Shown here: piece by piece, positions 14,955 to 23,684 of the stretch
Numbering within the stretch: position 1 is the first letter of the stretch
Layout: every line of letters begins with the position of its first letter
NCBI GenBank assembly: GCA_029865385.1
Contig: JAOUGX010000032.1
Coordinates: 1-33,210, forward strand
Direction: 5' to 3'
DNA length: 33,210 bases
Origin: Gammaproteobacteria bacterium
GTDB taxonomy: Bacteria > Pseudomonadota > Gammaproteobacteria > Steroidobacterales > Woeseiaceae
Program-made: the position numbers and the translations under genes
The notes under the pieces: model-generated
Seen by the model: the letters and a program-made list of their open reading frames with translations, nothing else
Database searches by the model: none
Told to the model about the DNA's origin: nothing

Positions 14955-15591
14955 ACCAGAGGGTCGCGCTTATTCGGTCGGCGACCTGGGCAGCGATACG
15001 CTTGGCAGTGGCTTCGTCCGTCGGGCCGCCCTGCACCTCGACGAAGAACAGCGCGTCGTCGCGGCAAACCAGCAGTTTTGCCCAGCCGAATGACTCCAGG
15101 AACTCCCACTTTGCCGTTCCACCGAACAACGCTTCCGTTACCTCTTCTTCGTAGATGCCATGGCACTGCACTGTGCCACCTGGAAACTGATCGCGGCGGC
15201 TGACCCATACGTTCATGCTGCCGCCGTCGCCCCAGTTGTTCCAGCTGCAAGCCTCGGCCTGCCAGGATGACGATTCTCCGGTATCGGCGTTCTGCACGTT
15301 CTTGAACTCATGCGCATATTCCGGCGCCTCCACCGTCGCGCCCAGAAGCGCGGCGGCGGCTTCCTTGTCGAACAGTGTGCAGGGATAGCGCACCGCACTT
15401 CGCGCGGCTTCTTTGGCGAGTTCCTCGTCGATAATGGGTTCTGCTTCCTGCCACACGGCTTCGAGCTCCGCCTGGCTTGGCTCGCGATCCGGCGACGGTG
15501 TTGTACTGCCGTCACTGCAGCCGGCGAGCGCGGCAAGACCAAGTATTGAACAAGCAGCGATGTCTTGTGCAATCGACTTGTTATTCATCAC
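14953..15591 (-). CDS. Lipoprotein, second of two related genes
   Basis: A 212-residue lipoprotein with lipobox ALAGC (Cys25). The start can be GTG at 15591, overlapping the upstream stop by four bases, or ATG at 15588; both are coupled to the upstream gene. The mature part has a Pro/Glu-rich linker, then PCTLFDKEAAAALLGATVEA, a single SWQAEACSWNNWG segment and a C-terminal helix (ATAKRIAAQVADRISATL). The arrangement Cys, small hydrophobic helix, LG, then an internal Cys-bearing strand is the same as in the neighbouring lipoprotein, so the two are probably paralogues, similar in style to DUF3558-like lipoproteins. Function unknown. Confidence 0.65.
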   Translation of the reverse strand: MMNNKSIAQDIAACSILGLAALAGCSDGSTTPSPDREPSQAELEAVWQEAEPIIDEELAKEAARSAVRYPCTLFDKEAAAALLGATVEAPEYAHEFKNVQNADTGESSSWQAEACSWNNWGDGGSMNVWVSRRDQFPGGTVQCHGIYEEEVTEALFGGTAKWEFLESFGWAKLLVCRDDALFFVEVQGGPTDEATAKRIAAQVADRISATLW

Positions 15592-16166
15592 AGAGTATCC
15601 ACGATGTATCGAGCCAGCGCCTGTCGCGCCGCGGCCATATTACCGGCGTCGCTACCGCCGAAACTGATGATCGCGAGTTGGTAGTAGTCGTTCCAGTAGA
15701 CGACCAGTTGCTGGTAGTTGCCGTTATCATCGAAATCGTAAGCGATATCGCCCAGCCCCCGGATGTCCGTGCCCGCTTCGATGGCATTGGCCACGTCTTC
15801 TCCGATGCCGAGCGAATCTTTTTTCTTGCGCGAAGCGTCTGCATCCGCCTGGCGGGAGTGCTCCTGCTTCGCGCCCGAACGGCTGATCTGCACCGACAGC
15901 CCCATGCCGCCGCCGTCGAACTTATAAGAGCACTGCGAGAACGCATTCTTGCCACTGGCAGACTCCATGGAAGGCGTTGCGTCGGACACGGGAATGCCGA
16001 AAATTCGCGATACCTCGCTAGCCGGCGCAATGTCGCAGGCATGCAGTTCGCCGCTCGGTTCCGCTGCTCCGTCGCTGTCGGCACCGCAGGAGGCGAGGAG
16101 CAGTGTAAGGAATGCGACAGCAACCCATTGACCACACGGACGCTGGGCTAATTCGGTTTTGTTCAT
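15588..16166 (-). CDS. Lipoprotein, first of two related genes
   Basis: A 192-residue lipoprotein; ATG at 16166 is preferred because GGAG lies at proper distance and MNKTELAQ leads into a lipoprotein signal (LLLASC, Cys27). The mature part has HACDIAPASEVSRIFGIPVS, a second Cys in FSQCSYKFDGGG, an Arg/Lys/Asp-rich middle (about residues 100-125) and a C-terminal beta region with DDNGNYQQLVVYWNDYYQLA. Its layout parallels the downstream lipoprotein. It lies 30 bases after the large exported protein gene and overlaps the next gene, forming a three-gene minus-strand operon. Confidence 0.65.
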   Translation of the reverse strand: MNKTELAQRPCGQWVAVAFLTLLLASCGADSDGAAEPSGELHACDIAPASEVSRIFGIPVSDATPSMESASGKNAFSQCSYKFDGGGMGLSVQISRSGAKQEHSRQADADASRKKKDSLGIGEDVANAIEAGTDIRGLGDIAYDFDDNGNYQQLVVYWNDYYQLAIISFGGSDAGNMAAARQALARYIVDTL

Positions 16167-16196
16167 GATCTTTTTCTCCATTGTGCAGTTCCGCGC

Positions 16197-19100
16197 TCAT
16201 GGGACAGCTGTGAGCTGCAGGCGATCGACGCCGACGATGTAGTCTGTCGACTGCTCGTTCTTGCCGGTCACTTCGAACGCAAGCTCGTGCCGGCCGGCAG
16301 CCAGCGGGTAACGCCCTAGCAATACCTGGCGAAGCGCGACTTGCGGGTTGTATCCGTCCTGCTGGCTCGGGTGGCTGCCGTCGATGTACACGGTGAAGCG
16401 GCCGAAGTCCGGCGCCGTCGTATAAAAGAGTACGAGGTCGTAAGTGCCAGCATTGGACACGATGAATTCGGTCAGCATATGCGGCTTGCTTCCCACAGGA
16501 GCCGGAGGCCGCCAGAAGAGCTGCGCATTGCCGCCCCAAGCGGCGCCGAAGCCGGACATGTCCTGGCGAATCATTTGTCCCGCGGATACGGCCGCCGTGG
16601 CGATCAGCGACTCCGCCTCGACGACCAGCGGCGCAATGCCGAGATCGTTCAGGTCGTTGCTCATCGCGACGGCACCCTGAACCGTGCGCACCGAAGCAAA
16701 CTCTTTCTGTGGGTCGAATGCAGAGTTCGAAACCTGCCCGGCGGCACCCGTGAAATTCTCCGGCGCGTTGCTCCCCAGATCGGGTGACGGAGGATCCGGT
16801 GACGGAACAGGCCGGGGTGACGCGGTCGCCCCTTCGCGTTCCAGTTTCCTGGACGGAACTTCCGGCTGCGGATTCAGTGACGGGTTCACCATGTCATCGG
16901 TGCCTGCCCGTTTCGACGACGGCACTTCCGGTTGTGGATTCAATGACGGATTGACCAGGCTATTATTGCCTCGCGCGGGCGCGTCGGCTCCATTTACTCG
17001 AAATCGCCCATCACGCGCGGTCGGCACGGCTTCCGATGGTAGCGCTCTTACCGGCAGCGTCGATGCGGCCTCGGGTTTGTAGGCCCGATAGGTGAGTCCG
17101 TCCGAACGTGCACTTACGTCGAACGTCACGGCGGAGTTGAGGTAAGTCGGCGAACCCTCTGCCGCATAGCGAAAGGCGTTATCGATCTGACAAGACACTT
17201 CGTGTGCGCCAGGGTCCTCAAACTTCCATGTCTTAGTGCCCGCAAAGTCATTGCCATCCTCGGGCGAGCTAGTCACGCCGACGGTATTGCCGTCTATTGC
17301 GACAATGCCGGAATACCGACTACCGGATTCCTCCGATCGTTGCAGAATCTGCATCGCGGTTCGGGCGGCGGCGTCGCACTGCGGCCAGTCGACGTCTCGC
17401 GTGACTTTTTTGAACGAGCACTGAATCTGAAATTGATCGTTGACCAGAAGTCGTGTTGAGCTGACCGATACGACGGGTTGTTGCGGCACGTAATAGCTGA
17501 CTGCCATGCGGCATGGGTTGGGCGGCGCTTCCGCTGCGCCCTGTTGCGAATTCAAGGCGCGAATCGCCGGCGCGGCAGTTCGTGCGGGTGCGGTGTTCGG
17601 ATCCGGTTGGCCCGGAACCGGTCCCGACATCGTCGTCATCGACGGGACGGACTGGGCCACCGAACCGGGCAATGCGCTTGCCTGGCCGGCATTTGCCACC
17701 GGCGAAGGAACCGGCTGGCCGCCCGGGCTTGCCGTCCGCGCCGGACCCGCTGCCGGGGGTGGCAGGTTTTGTGGCGGCGGATTTACCGGAGACAGGGTCT
17801 GGTTTTCGTAGATCTCCTTGTTGGAATCGGCCGCGGTGAAAACCGTCTGATAACAGACGTTATTCGCACCGTTCTTGTTTGGATCCGGCGGACAGCTCTC
17901 GATGGCTGGCATCGCGAGGTCGCCGGTCAGTGTCGGCATTTTCGTTTGATGCGGGCAATTGATCGCGAGCGGATCCCAAAGTGTTTTGCAAAACTTCGAA
18001 TCGAATGCGGGCGGTAACGATCGATGACCCGTGTCGGGCGACAACTCTGCTGTCGGTCCGCCGTTGAGCACTGCAAGGATCTGCTTCGCGCGAGCCTCCT
18101 GCTCCAGGAATTCCTTGTCCGGGTTGTAAGCGCAACGCATCTGGATCCGGCTGGAGGGTACTTCGAACTTCGCCCTGAACGTATCGAGCAGTGCGTTGCA
18201 GGTTTGCTCTTTCCACGGACGGGAACATTGCACACGCGGATCGAAGTCGCCGAACGTACCTTTCGACAGCGGCACGTAACGGCAGCGCGTGTCACCAAGT
18301 ACGTCGACCAGTGACGCACCAAGCGACTGAGCCGTCTTGTCGCGATCTGCTTTGCAGTAACGGTTCTTGCCGTAGTCCTTGTAGGACTGGTTGACGCAGA
18401 TGCTGAATGAGATGTGACTCTGGCAGTTGAACGAGAACGACGTGCCGGGGACCGACGGGCAGCCGAGCGAATTCAGACCCTCTTTGATTTTCGTCAGCCG
18501 TTTTTCTTCTTCGACCTGGGCCTGGAAGAATTGCTGGGCAGCACCTTTGAAACAGATCCAGTTCGTCAGTGACTTCGGTGCAATATCGGCGACCTCGGGC
18601 ACGCCATAATTGCGGCTGCCGGTCAGTCGTTCATTTACCCAGAATCCGCACTCCCGCCACAGGCCTTTGAAAAATTCCTGGTCGCCTGCGTTTATTCCTG
18701 TATGGGCAGCCATCAGCGACACACCCGAGGCATCGCTTACAAGTGCCGCCCAGTCCGTGATGGGAAGTTTGTTGACGTATTGCAGCAAGGTAGCGCCCTG
18801 GCCGTACCGATCGACGGCTCGCTGCCTGACCGCATCGGCAAGGAAACCGGTCGCGTAGGTTCCGGGCATGGTCTGTACGAGCTTCACCAGCGCCTCGGAT
18901 TCGGCGCGCAATCTCAGCTCGAAAGTTTGGCAATGGACGGTAATCGTTTCCAGGCACTCTTTCATTTCCTTATCGTCGAACCCCAGGTCCTGCCGGTTTT
19001 GAGTGAGCCGCTGCAGCGCGCGCTTGTACATCAGCGATCGGTACGCGGCGTTGTACAGCTCCTCGGCCGAGATGCTCTCCGCACCCCCACCGCCCATGAT

Positions 19101-19805
19101 GGCGATCGTCGCGTCGTTGGCCAGTCCGGCCGCTGCCGCCATCACGCTGCCGACTGCATCGGCGAGGTCCTTGATGGCCTTGATCGCTTCGCCAAGCAGC
19201 CCGCAGGCTTCGTCAGCCAGCGGCACACCCTCGTTTTTTACGATTTCGCAGGCCAGGTTGAAGCCGACTGTGGTCACGAGTTTCCAGACGTTCACGTTCG
19301 GGAAGTCGCGGACGATCACCAGAACCTCGTGCACGACCGGTTCCACGTTATCCAGAATTCGCGTTGCGAACTCGCCGCAGATAAAGGGTTGCAGCGGCCC
19401 GGAGACCGCAAGCGCACCGGTGCAGGCGACCTGTCCCAGCAACTTGACGCCGGTGAGTTCCAGCACGCGCAGCCAGTCTTCCTTCAGCACCGCACGCACG
19501 ATATCGACGGCGGTCTTTACCATCGGGTCGTCCGGAACGAATTCCGCTGCCTTTTTCTCCGCAGCCGACGTGGCATCGGATTTCAGGTCGTCGCCGATTT
19601 GCTGAAAATTCACGCATTGCTCTGGCGAATGCTTCGCAAAGCAGGCAATGAGTTCGCTCGCATCGACGATTTTCGGGTCGATCAACTGCGCCTTTTCAAG
19701 GAATTGCAGGATGGTCTTTATGTCGTCGGCGACGGCGGTCGCCGGCGGTGCCAGCAGCGCCAGCGACAAGGCAAAGCAGGCTGCAAGTTTTCTGATCTTT
19801 TTCAT
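16197..19805 (-). CDS. Giant exported multidomain protein with C-terminal carbohydrate-binding-like domain
   Basis: About 1202 residues. ATG at 19805 is chosen: GAGG lies six bases upstream and MKKIRKLAACFALSLALLAP is a classic signal peptide ending ATAVA. Residues about 25-300 are helical with many Cys, and residues about 300-640 are Cys-rich (for example CVNQSYKDYGKNRYC). A Pro-rich linker (about 650-740) leads to an Ig-like beta domain (about 745-905, from SYYVPQQPVVSVSSTRLLVN). A second linker repeats VNPSLNPQPEVPS twice (about 950-985). The last 140 residues, starting VVEAES and including GTYDLVLFYTT and RFTVYIDG, resemble CBM6-like or related jelly-roll domains. I recognise no family for the whole. 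It heads an operon with two lipoproteins and faces a kinase-sigma operon. Confidence 0.7.
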   Translation of the reverse strand: MKKIRKLAACFALSLALLAPPATAVADDIKTILQFLEKAQLIDPKIVDASELIACFAKHSPEQCVNFQQIGDDLKSDATSAAEKKAAEFVPDDPMVKTAVDIVRAVLKEDWLRVLELTGVKLLGQVACTGALAVSGPLQPFICGEFATRILDNVEPVVHEVLVIVRDFPNVNVWKLVTTVGFNLACEIVKNEGVPLADEACGLLGEAIKAIKDLADAVGSVMAAAAGLANDATIAIMGGGGAESISAEELYNAAYRSLMYKRALQRLTQNRQDLGFDDKEMKECLETITVHCQTFELRLRAESEALVKLVQTMPGTYATGFLADAVRQRAVDRYGQGATLLQYVNKLPITDWAALVSDASGVSLMAAHTGINAGDQEFFKGLWRECGFWVNERLTGSRNYGVPEVADIAPKSLTNWICFKGAAQQFFQAQVEEEKRLTKIKEGLNSLGCPSVPGTSFSFNCQSHISFSICVNQSYKDYGKNRYCKADRDKTAQSLGASLVDVLGDTRCRYVPLSKGTFGDFDPRVQCSRPWKEQTCNALLDTFRAKFEVPSSRIQMRCAYNPDKEFLEQEARAKQILAVLNGGPTAELSPDTGHRSLPPAFDSKFCKTLWDPLAINCPHQTKMPTLTGDLAMPAIESCPPDPNKNGANNVCYQTVFTAADSNKEIYENQTLSPVNPPPQNLPPPAAGPARTASPGGQPVPSPVANAGQASALPGSVAQSVPSMTTMSGPVPGQPDPNTAPARTAAPAIRALNSQQGAAEAPPNPCRMAVSYYVPQQPVVSVSSTRLLVNDQFQIQCSFKKVTRDVDWPQCDAAARTAMQILQRSEESGSRYSGIVAIDGNTVGVTSSPEDGNDFAGTKTWKFEDPGAHEVSCQIDNAFRYAAEGSPTYLNSAVTFDVSARSDGLTYRAYKPEAASTLPVRALPSEAVPTARDGRFRVNGADAPARGNNSLVNPSLNPQPEVPSSKRAGTDDMVNPSLNPQPEVPSRKLEREGATASPRPVPSPDPPSPDLGSNAPENFTGAAGQVSNSAFDPQKEFASVRTVQGAVAMSNDLNDLGIAPLVVEAESLIATAAVSAGQMIRQDMSGFGAAWGGNAQLFWRPPAPVGSKPHMLTEFIVSNAGTYDLVLFYTTAPDFGRFTVYIDGSHPSQQDGYNPQVALRQVLLGRYPLAAGRHELAFEVTGKNEQSTDYIVGVDRLQLTAVP

Positions 19806-19850
19806 AATCGACCTCATCGGCGACGCGAAGCGGGCATCAGGGAAAATTTC

Positions 19851-19876
19851 CGCTCATACAGGTCGCTCATACAGGT
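19851..19876. repeat. Tandem 13-bp direct repeat over a predicted -10 box
   Basis: CGCTCATACAGGT occurs twice in immediate succession (19851-19863 and 19864-19876). On the minus strand each copy contains TATGAG, so the -10 hexamer of the large-protein operon is duplicated. It may also be a paired binding site. Confidence 0.8.
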
Positions 19877-19893
19877 GAAAACGGAATCCGCAA
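19866..19893 (-). promoter_or_regulatory. Possible promoter of the large exported protein operon
   Basis: On the minus strand, TTGCGG (19893-19888) and TATGAG (19871-19866) are 16 bases apart. An alternative uses TTTTCA as -35 with a 17-base spacer to the second TATGAG (19858-19853). The leader to the ATG at 19805 would be roughly 40 to 55 bases. Confidence 0.4.
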
Positions 19894-19945
19894 CGGCGAG
19901 GGGCCATCGTATAGCCGAATTCGACGGCAGATCGGCGCAAAGCCC

Positions 19946-19974
19946 TTGCCGCTCGGGAATGACCGGCCGACAAT
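19946..19974 (+). promoter_or_regulatory. Possible promoter of the kinase-sigma operon
   Basis: TTGCCG (19946-19951) and GACAAT (19969-19974) are 17 bases apart. The expected start near 19981 leaves a short leader before the ATG at 20004 and argues against the TTG at 19986 as start codon. Confidence 0.5.
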
Positions 19975-20003
19975 AGTCCCGGGATTTGCGCGGACTGGCA
20001 GGG

Positions 20004-22925
20004 ATGACGGAAAAGGGCACAGGGCACCGCTGGGAACAGGTCGAAGACCTTTTTCATGAGGCGCTACTGCAACCGCCGCAAGAGCGTGCCACTTTCGTCG
20101 CCGCGGCCTGCGGCGGGAACGAATCGCTGCGACTGGAAGTGGAGGCGATGCTCGCGGCCGACGAAAGCGAGGACGGCGTCCTCGACCGGTCGCTGGCAAG
20201 CCTGGACGTCGGTACCGATCCCGCGCCGATGGCGGACGGCCAGATCGTCGGCTCCTGGCGGATCCTGTCTGAGCTCGGACGTGGCGGCATGGGAATCGTC
20301 TACCTGGCGGAACGCGCCGACGGGACCTATGAACAGCAGGTCGCTCTCAAAGTAATCCGCGGCGGCGTATTTGCGGCCGACATGGAACCGCACTTCGTTC
20401 GCGAGAGGCGGATTCTCGGCCGATTGCAGCATCCGAGTATCGCGCGCCTTATTGACGCCGGCGCCACTGCCGACGGGATGCCGTTCCTCGTCATGGAGCT
20501 CGTGCACGGCGAGCCGATCACCGACTGGTGCAGGAACAACAAGCTCGGCATTCGCGAGAGGCTGCAGCTGATGCTGCAGGTTTGCGATGCTCTGCAGCAC
20601 GCGCACCGAAACCTGGTCGTTCACAGGGACCTGAAGCCCGGCAATATTCTCGTGACCGGCGACGGTAACGTGCGGCTCCTGGATTTCGGTGTGGCCCGCC
20701 TGCTGGCGGGCCCGGATGACGATCAGCAAATACTGACCCGGGCCGGCTTCTTCCATCTGACCCCAGAGTACGCGGCGCCGGAGCAAATCAGCGGCGAAGC
20801 GATAACCACGGCAACCGACATTTTCGCGCTCGGCGCGGTGCTCTACGAACTGTCGACCAACAACCGTCCCCGAGAAAACGTTGCCGGTTCGCCCTCGGCC
20901 GTGCTGCGCGCAATGGAACAGCCTATAGGCCTGCCGAGCAAGGCGCCGGAGCTGGCGGCGAACTGGCGATCGCAACTACAGGGCGACATCGATGCGATTG
21001 TCCGCAAAGCGACAGCACCGGATGCGTCGCGGCGATACGCGAGCGTCGCTGCACTGGCCGAAGACATCCGACGCTATCTCGCACACGAACCGGTTATGGC
21101 TCGGCCCGAGAGCGTTGCGTATCGCAGCGGCAAATTCATCCGCCGACATCGCGTCGGCGTTGCTGCGATGCTCGCGATCGCCATTGCCGTTGCCGGCGGC
21201 ATCACAGCAACGGCATGGCAGGCGGGCGAAGCGGCGGCGCAGGCAAAGAAAGCGGAAGCAGTCAAAGAGTTTGTACTGAGCTTGTTCGCCGGCGTTGATC
21301 CCGCGCAGGCGCTCGGCGAGGAGCTGACTGCCAGGCAACTTGTGGACTCGGGCGCCACGCGCATTCAGAGCGAACTCGTAAATGAACCCGTCGTACGCGC
21401 AGAAGTCCTGACGTTTCTCGCCGACATGTACGACAAGATGGACCAGGACGATCGCGCCATCGAGCTGGTCGGCGATGCGCTGGCACTGATCGAAGGCCCG
21501 CAAAGCACCGAGTTGTCAGAAGCCTTGCTGGTACAGGGCCGCATACTGGTTGGCAGGAGCGAAGACGAGGCCGGCATCGATTCATTGCAACGCGCATTGC
21601 CGATGTTCGAGGATCGCGATGAGTACTTGCAATCGGCGGAAGCGATGGACCTGATCGCGATAGCCCGCTCCCGGCAGGGCGACATCGCTGAATCTGTCCG
21701 CCTGACGGAGAACGCGCTCAAATTGCGAATAGCCGCTTTGGGCGAAGACAATAAAGAGGTTGCCGCCTCCTATAACAATCTCGGCGTACTTGCGCGCACA
21801 CAGGGTAACTATGCGGTAGCGCGCGAGAACTACGAACGGGCGCTTGATATCCGTCGCCGTGTATTGCCGGCAGATCATCCGCAGATCGCGATTTCACTGA
21901 ACAACCTCGGCGCCCTGTTCTATGCCGAGGGTGACTACGCCCGCGCGGCGGACTATTTTTCCGAATCGCTGGAAATCAACGGTCGTGTAAACGGCACCGC
22001 TCATCACGACACCATTGCGGCATTGAACAACCTCGGCTTCATGCAGATGCGGCTTGGCCGCATCGCCGAGGCGGAACGCTCTTTGACCGAGGTTTACAAC
22101 TACTGGCTTGAGCAGGGAAAAGCCGACCACCCGAATGCGCTGGTGACGAGAGTGAACATCGCTACGGTGCATCGTACGGCAGGCGACTTCGAGGGGGCGC
22201 TGGCGGAATACAGGGCCGTTGAACCGCTTATAGTCGAAAAACTCGGGCCGGATCACCCGATTGTCGCGGCAACGCTGCACCACCAGGCCCGCAGCCTGCT
22301 CGAGCTCGGCGAGGTCGATGCAGCAACTCCGTTGCTCGAACGGGCCCTTGCGATACGCGACGAGGTGCTGGGGGCGGAGCACCCGGACAGCGCCGAGATC
22401 ATCCGGGACCAGGGCTTGATAGCGCTCCTTGAAGGCGATTTTCAACTGGCGCGCGAGCGAACAGACCGTGCACTGGAGATGCAACGAAGCAAGTTGCCGA
22501 TCACCCATCCGACCCTGTCCATGAGCATGATTCAGCTCGGCCGCGTGGCACTGGCCGAGGGAGAAATTCCGCAGGCCTTGCAATTGCAGAAGGAAGCGGT
22601 GGAACGACTCGCTTCCCTGCTGCCGGCGGACAACCCGGAGCGCAGCGAAGCGCAATTCGAGTTCGGGCGCTCGCTGCTTGCCGAGGGCAATACCATCGAC
22701 GCCGTCATGCAATTCAAAGCGGCTCGCAGTGTATTGGTATCGCGTTTCGGCGACGGGTCATGGCAGGTTTCGAAAGTCGACATCTGTTTGGCCGCCGCGC
22801 TGGAAATGCAGGGGCGACAGGACGACGCGTTGGCATTGCGGGAAATCGCCATGTCGCACATAGAAGCGCAACTGGAAGACAGCCATCCTCTGCGCAGGCA
22901 ACTGCGCGACGGTCAACTCCTGTGA
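20004..22925 (+). CDS. Membrane Ser/Thr protein kinase with C-terminal TPR domain
   Basis: A 973-residue protein starting MTEKGTGHRWEQVEDLFHEA, the usual opening of this kinase type. The Hanks-type kinase domain spans about residues 80-355. It has the glycine loop LGRGGMG (about 91-97), the ALKV lysine (about 115), HRDLKPGN (from His207), DFG (227-229) and PEYAAPEQ, so all catalytic residues are present. A single membrane helix (about 384-405) leads to an extracytoplasmic TPR region to the end, with kinesin-light-chain-like units such as EVAASYNNLGVLARTQGNYA and QIAISLNNLGALFYAEGDYA. The stop overlaps the GTG of the ECF sigma gene by four bases. It probably senses an envelope signal and phosphorylates the sigma factor or another partner; the partner is inferred. 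Confidence 0.9.
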   Translation: MTEKGTGHRWEQVEDLFHEALLQPPQERATFVAAACGGNESLRLEVEAMLAADESEDGVLDRSLASLDVGTDPAPMADGQIVGSWRILSELGRGGMGIVYLAERADGTYEQQVALKVIRGGVFAADMEPHFVRERRILGRLQHPSIARLIDAGATADGMPFLVMELVHGEPITDWCRNNKLGIRERLQLMLQVCDALQHAHRNLVVHRDLKPGNILVTGDGNVRLLDFGVARLLAGPDDDQQILTRAGFFHLTPEYAAPEQISGEAITTATDIFALGAVLYELSTNNRPRENVAGSPSAVLRAMEQPIGLPSKAPELAANWRSQLQGDIDAIVRKATAPDASRRYASVAALAEDIRRYLAHEPVMARPESVAYRSGKFIRRHRVGVAAMLAIAIAVAGGITATAWQAGEAAAQAKKAEAVKEFVLSLFAGVDPAQALGEELTARQLVDSGATRIQSELVNEPVVRAEVLTFLADMYDKMDQDDRAIELVGDALALIEGPQSTELSEALLVQGRILVGRSEDEAGIDSLQRALPMFEDRDEYLQSAEAMDLIAIARSRQGDIAESVRLTENALKLRIAALGEDNKEVAASYNNLGVLARTQGNYAVARENYERALDIRRRVLPADHPQIAISLNNLGALFYAEGDYARAADYFSESLEINGRVNGTAHHDTIAALNNLGFMQMRLGRIAEAERSLTEVYNYWLEQGKADHPNALVTRVNIATVHRTAGDFEGALAEYRAVEPLIVEKLGPDHPIVAATLHHQARSLLELGEVDAATPLLERALAIRDEVLGAEHPDSAEIIRDQGLIALLEGDFQLARERTDRALEMQRSKLPITHPTLSMSMIQLGRVALAEGEIPQALQLQKEAVERLASLLPADNPERSEAQFEFGRSLLAEGNTIDAVMQFKAARSVLVSRFGDGSWQVSKVDICLAAALEMQGRQDDALALREIAMSHIEAQLEDSHPLRRQLRDGQLL

Positions 22926-23473
22926 GCGGCGAGATCACTCAGCTGCTTAGAGCTGTGTCCGCGGGTGACAACGATGCCGTATCGCAATTGTTCGAGATCG
23001 TGTACGAAGATTTGCGCGCCAGGGCGCGCGCGCAGCTCGCCGGATCGGCGTCGCATACACTCGGGGCAACGGCGCTGGTGCACGAGGCGTATCTCAAGCT
23101 GACTGCCGGTGAGGCGCCCGAATGGAACGACCGCGCGCACTTTTACGGTGTTGCCGCTACCGCAATGCGGCATATCTCGATCGATCACGCCCGGGCGCGA
23201 CAGGCGCAGCGTCGCGGCGGCAATGCGGGCAAGGTGAACATCGACATCGCGCAAATTCCTGTCGATGACGCGGCGGAGTCGCTGCTCGCTCTCGACGCTG
23301 CACTCGATGCTCTGGAAAAAAGAAACGAACGACTGGCGAAACTCGTGGAGCTTCGATTCTTCGCCGGTCTGTCTGTCGAAGAATCCGCGACCGCACTGGC
23401 TATGTCGCCGCGCACGGTAAAACGTGACTGGCGTACCGCAAGGGCATTCATTCACGCACAGATGCCCGGCTAA
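22922..23473 (+). CDS. ECF-type RNA polymerase sigma factor (TIGR02999 family)
   Basis: A 183-residue sigma factor. GTG at 22922 overlaps the kinase TGA (GTGA) and is preferred over upstream in-frame ATGs inside the kinase gene. Region 2 is seen in VSQLFEIVYEDLRARARAQL and HTLGATALVHEAYLKL, then RAHFYGVAATAMRHISIDHA; region 4 helix-turn-helix is in RFFAGLSVEESATALAMSPR followed by TVKRDWRTARAF. This is the kinase-associated ECF type; in Vibrio parahaemolyticus the ECF sigma EcfP is activated by phosphorylation by the kinase PknT encoded next to it. No anti-sigma gene is present here, which fits kinase control. Targets are unknown, but the divergent large-protein operon is a natural candidate. 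Confidence 0.85.
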   Translation: MSGEITQLLRAVSAGDNDAVSQLFEIVYEDLRARARAQLAGSASHTLGATALVHEAYLKLTAGEAPEWNDRAHFYGVAATAMRHISIDHARARQAQRRGGNAGKVNIDIAQIPVDDAAESLLALDAALDALEKRNERLAKLVELRFFAGLSVEESATALAMSPRTVKRDWRTARAFIHAQMPG

Positions 23474-23503
23474 GGTCGCCGAGTTCGGGGATGCCGAGTT
23501 CGA

Positions 23504-23545
23504 GGACAGTGACCCTAATTCAACGTTGAATTAGGGTCACTGTCC
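23504..23545. repeat. REP-like palindrome, family A, copy 5 (perfect 42 bp)
   Basis: A perfect palindrome with no spacer: the left half begins GGACAGTGACCCTAATTCAA, and the centre is CAAC|GTTG at 23524/23525. It lies 30 bases after the sigma-factor stop codon. The transcript would fold into a long hairpin but no U-run follows, so RNA stabilisation or attenuation is as likely as termination. Confidence 0.9.
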
Positions 23546-23684
23546 CCAATCTACTGGGGACGATGAGCCTGACTCCGGCGCGGGAATTAAAGCCACTGTT
23601 GTCAATCTAATGCTGGAAACCCGTATGTCGACGGGCCGATGACCGTGCTAACTTGACTTCGACGATGGCCGGAAGGAGCAAATC

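Noticed and set aside
22760-22921. Upstream in-frame ATG for the ECF sigma factor
   Set aside because: The extension lies inside the kinase coding sequence and does not resemble a sigma factor; GTG at 22922 overlaps the kinase stop in the usual coupled manner.
23504-23545. Perfect palindrome as a simple rho-independent terminator
   Set aside because: No U-run follows and it is a member of a dispersed repeat family; a transcript effect is possible but not a classic terminator.
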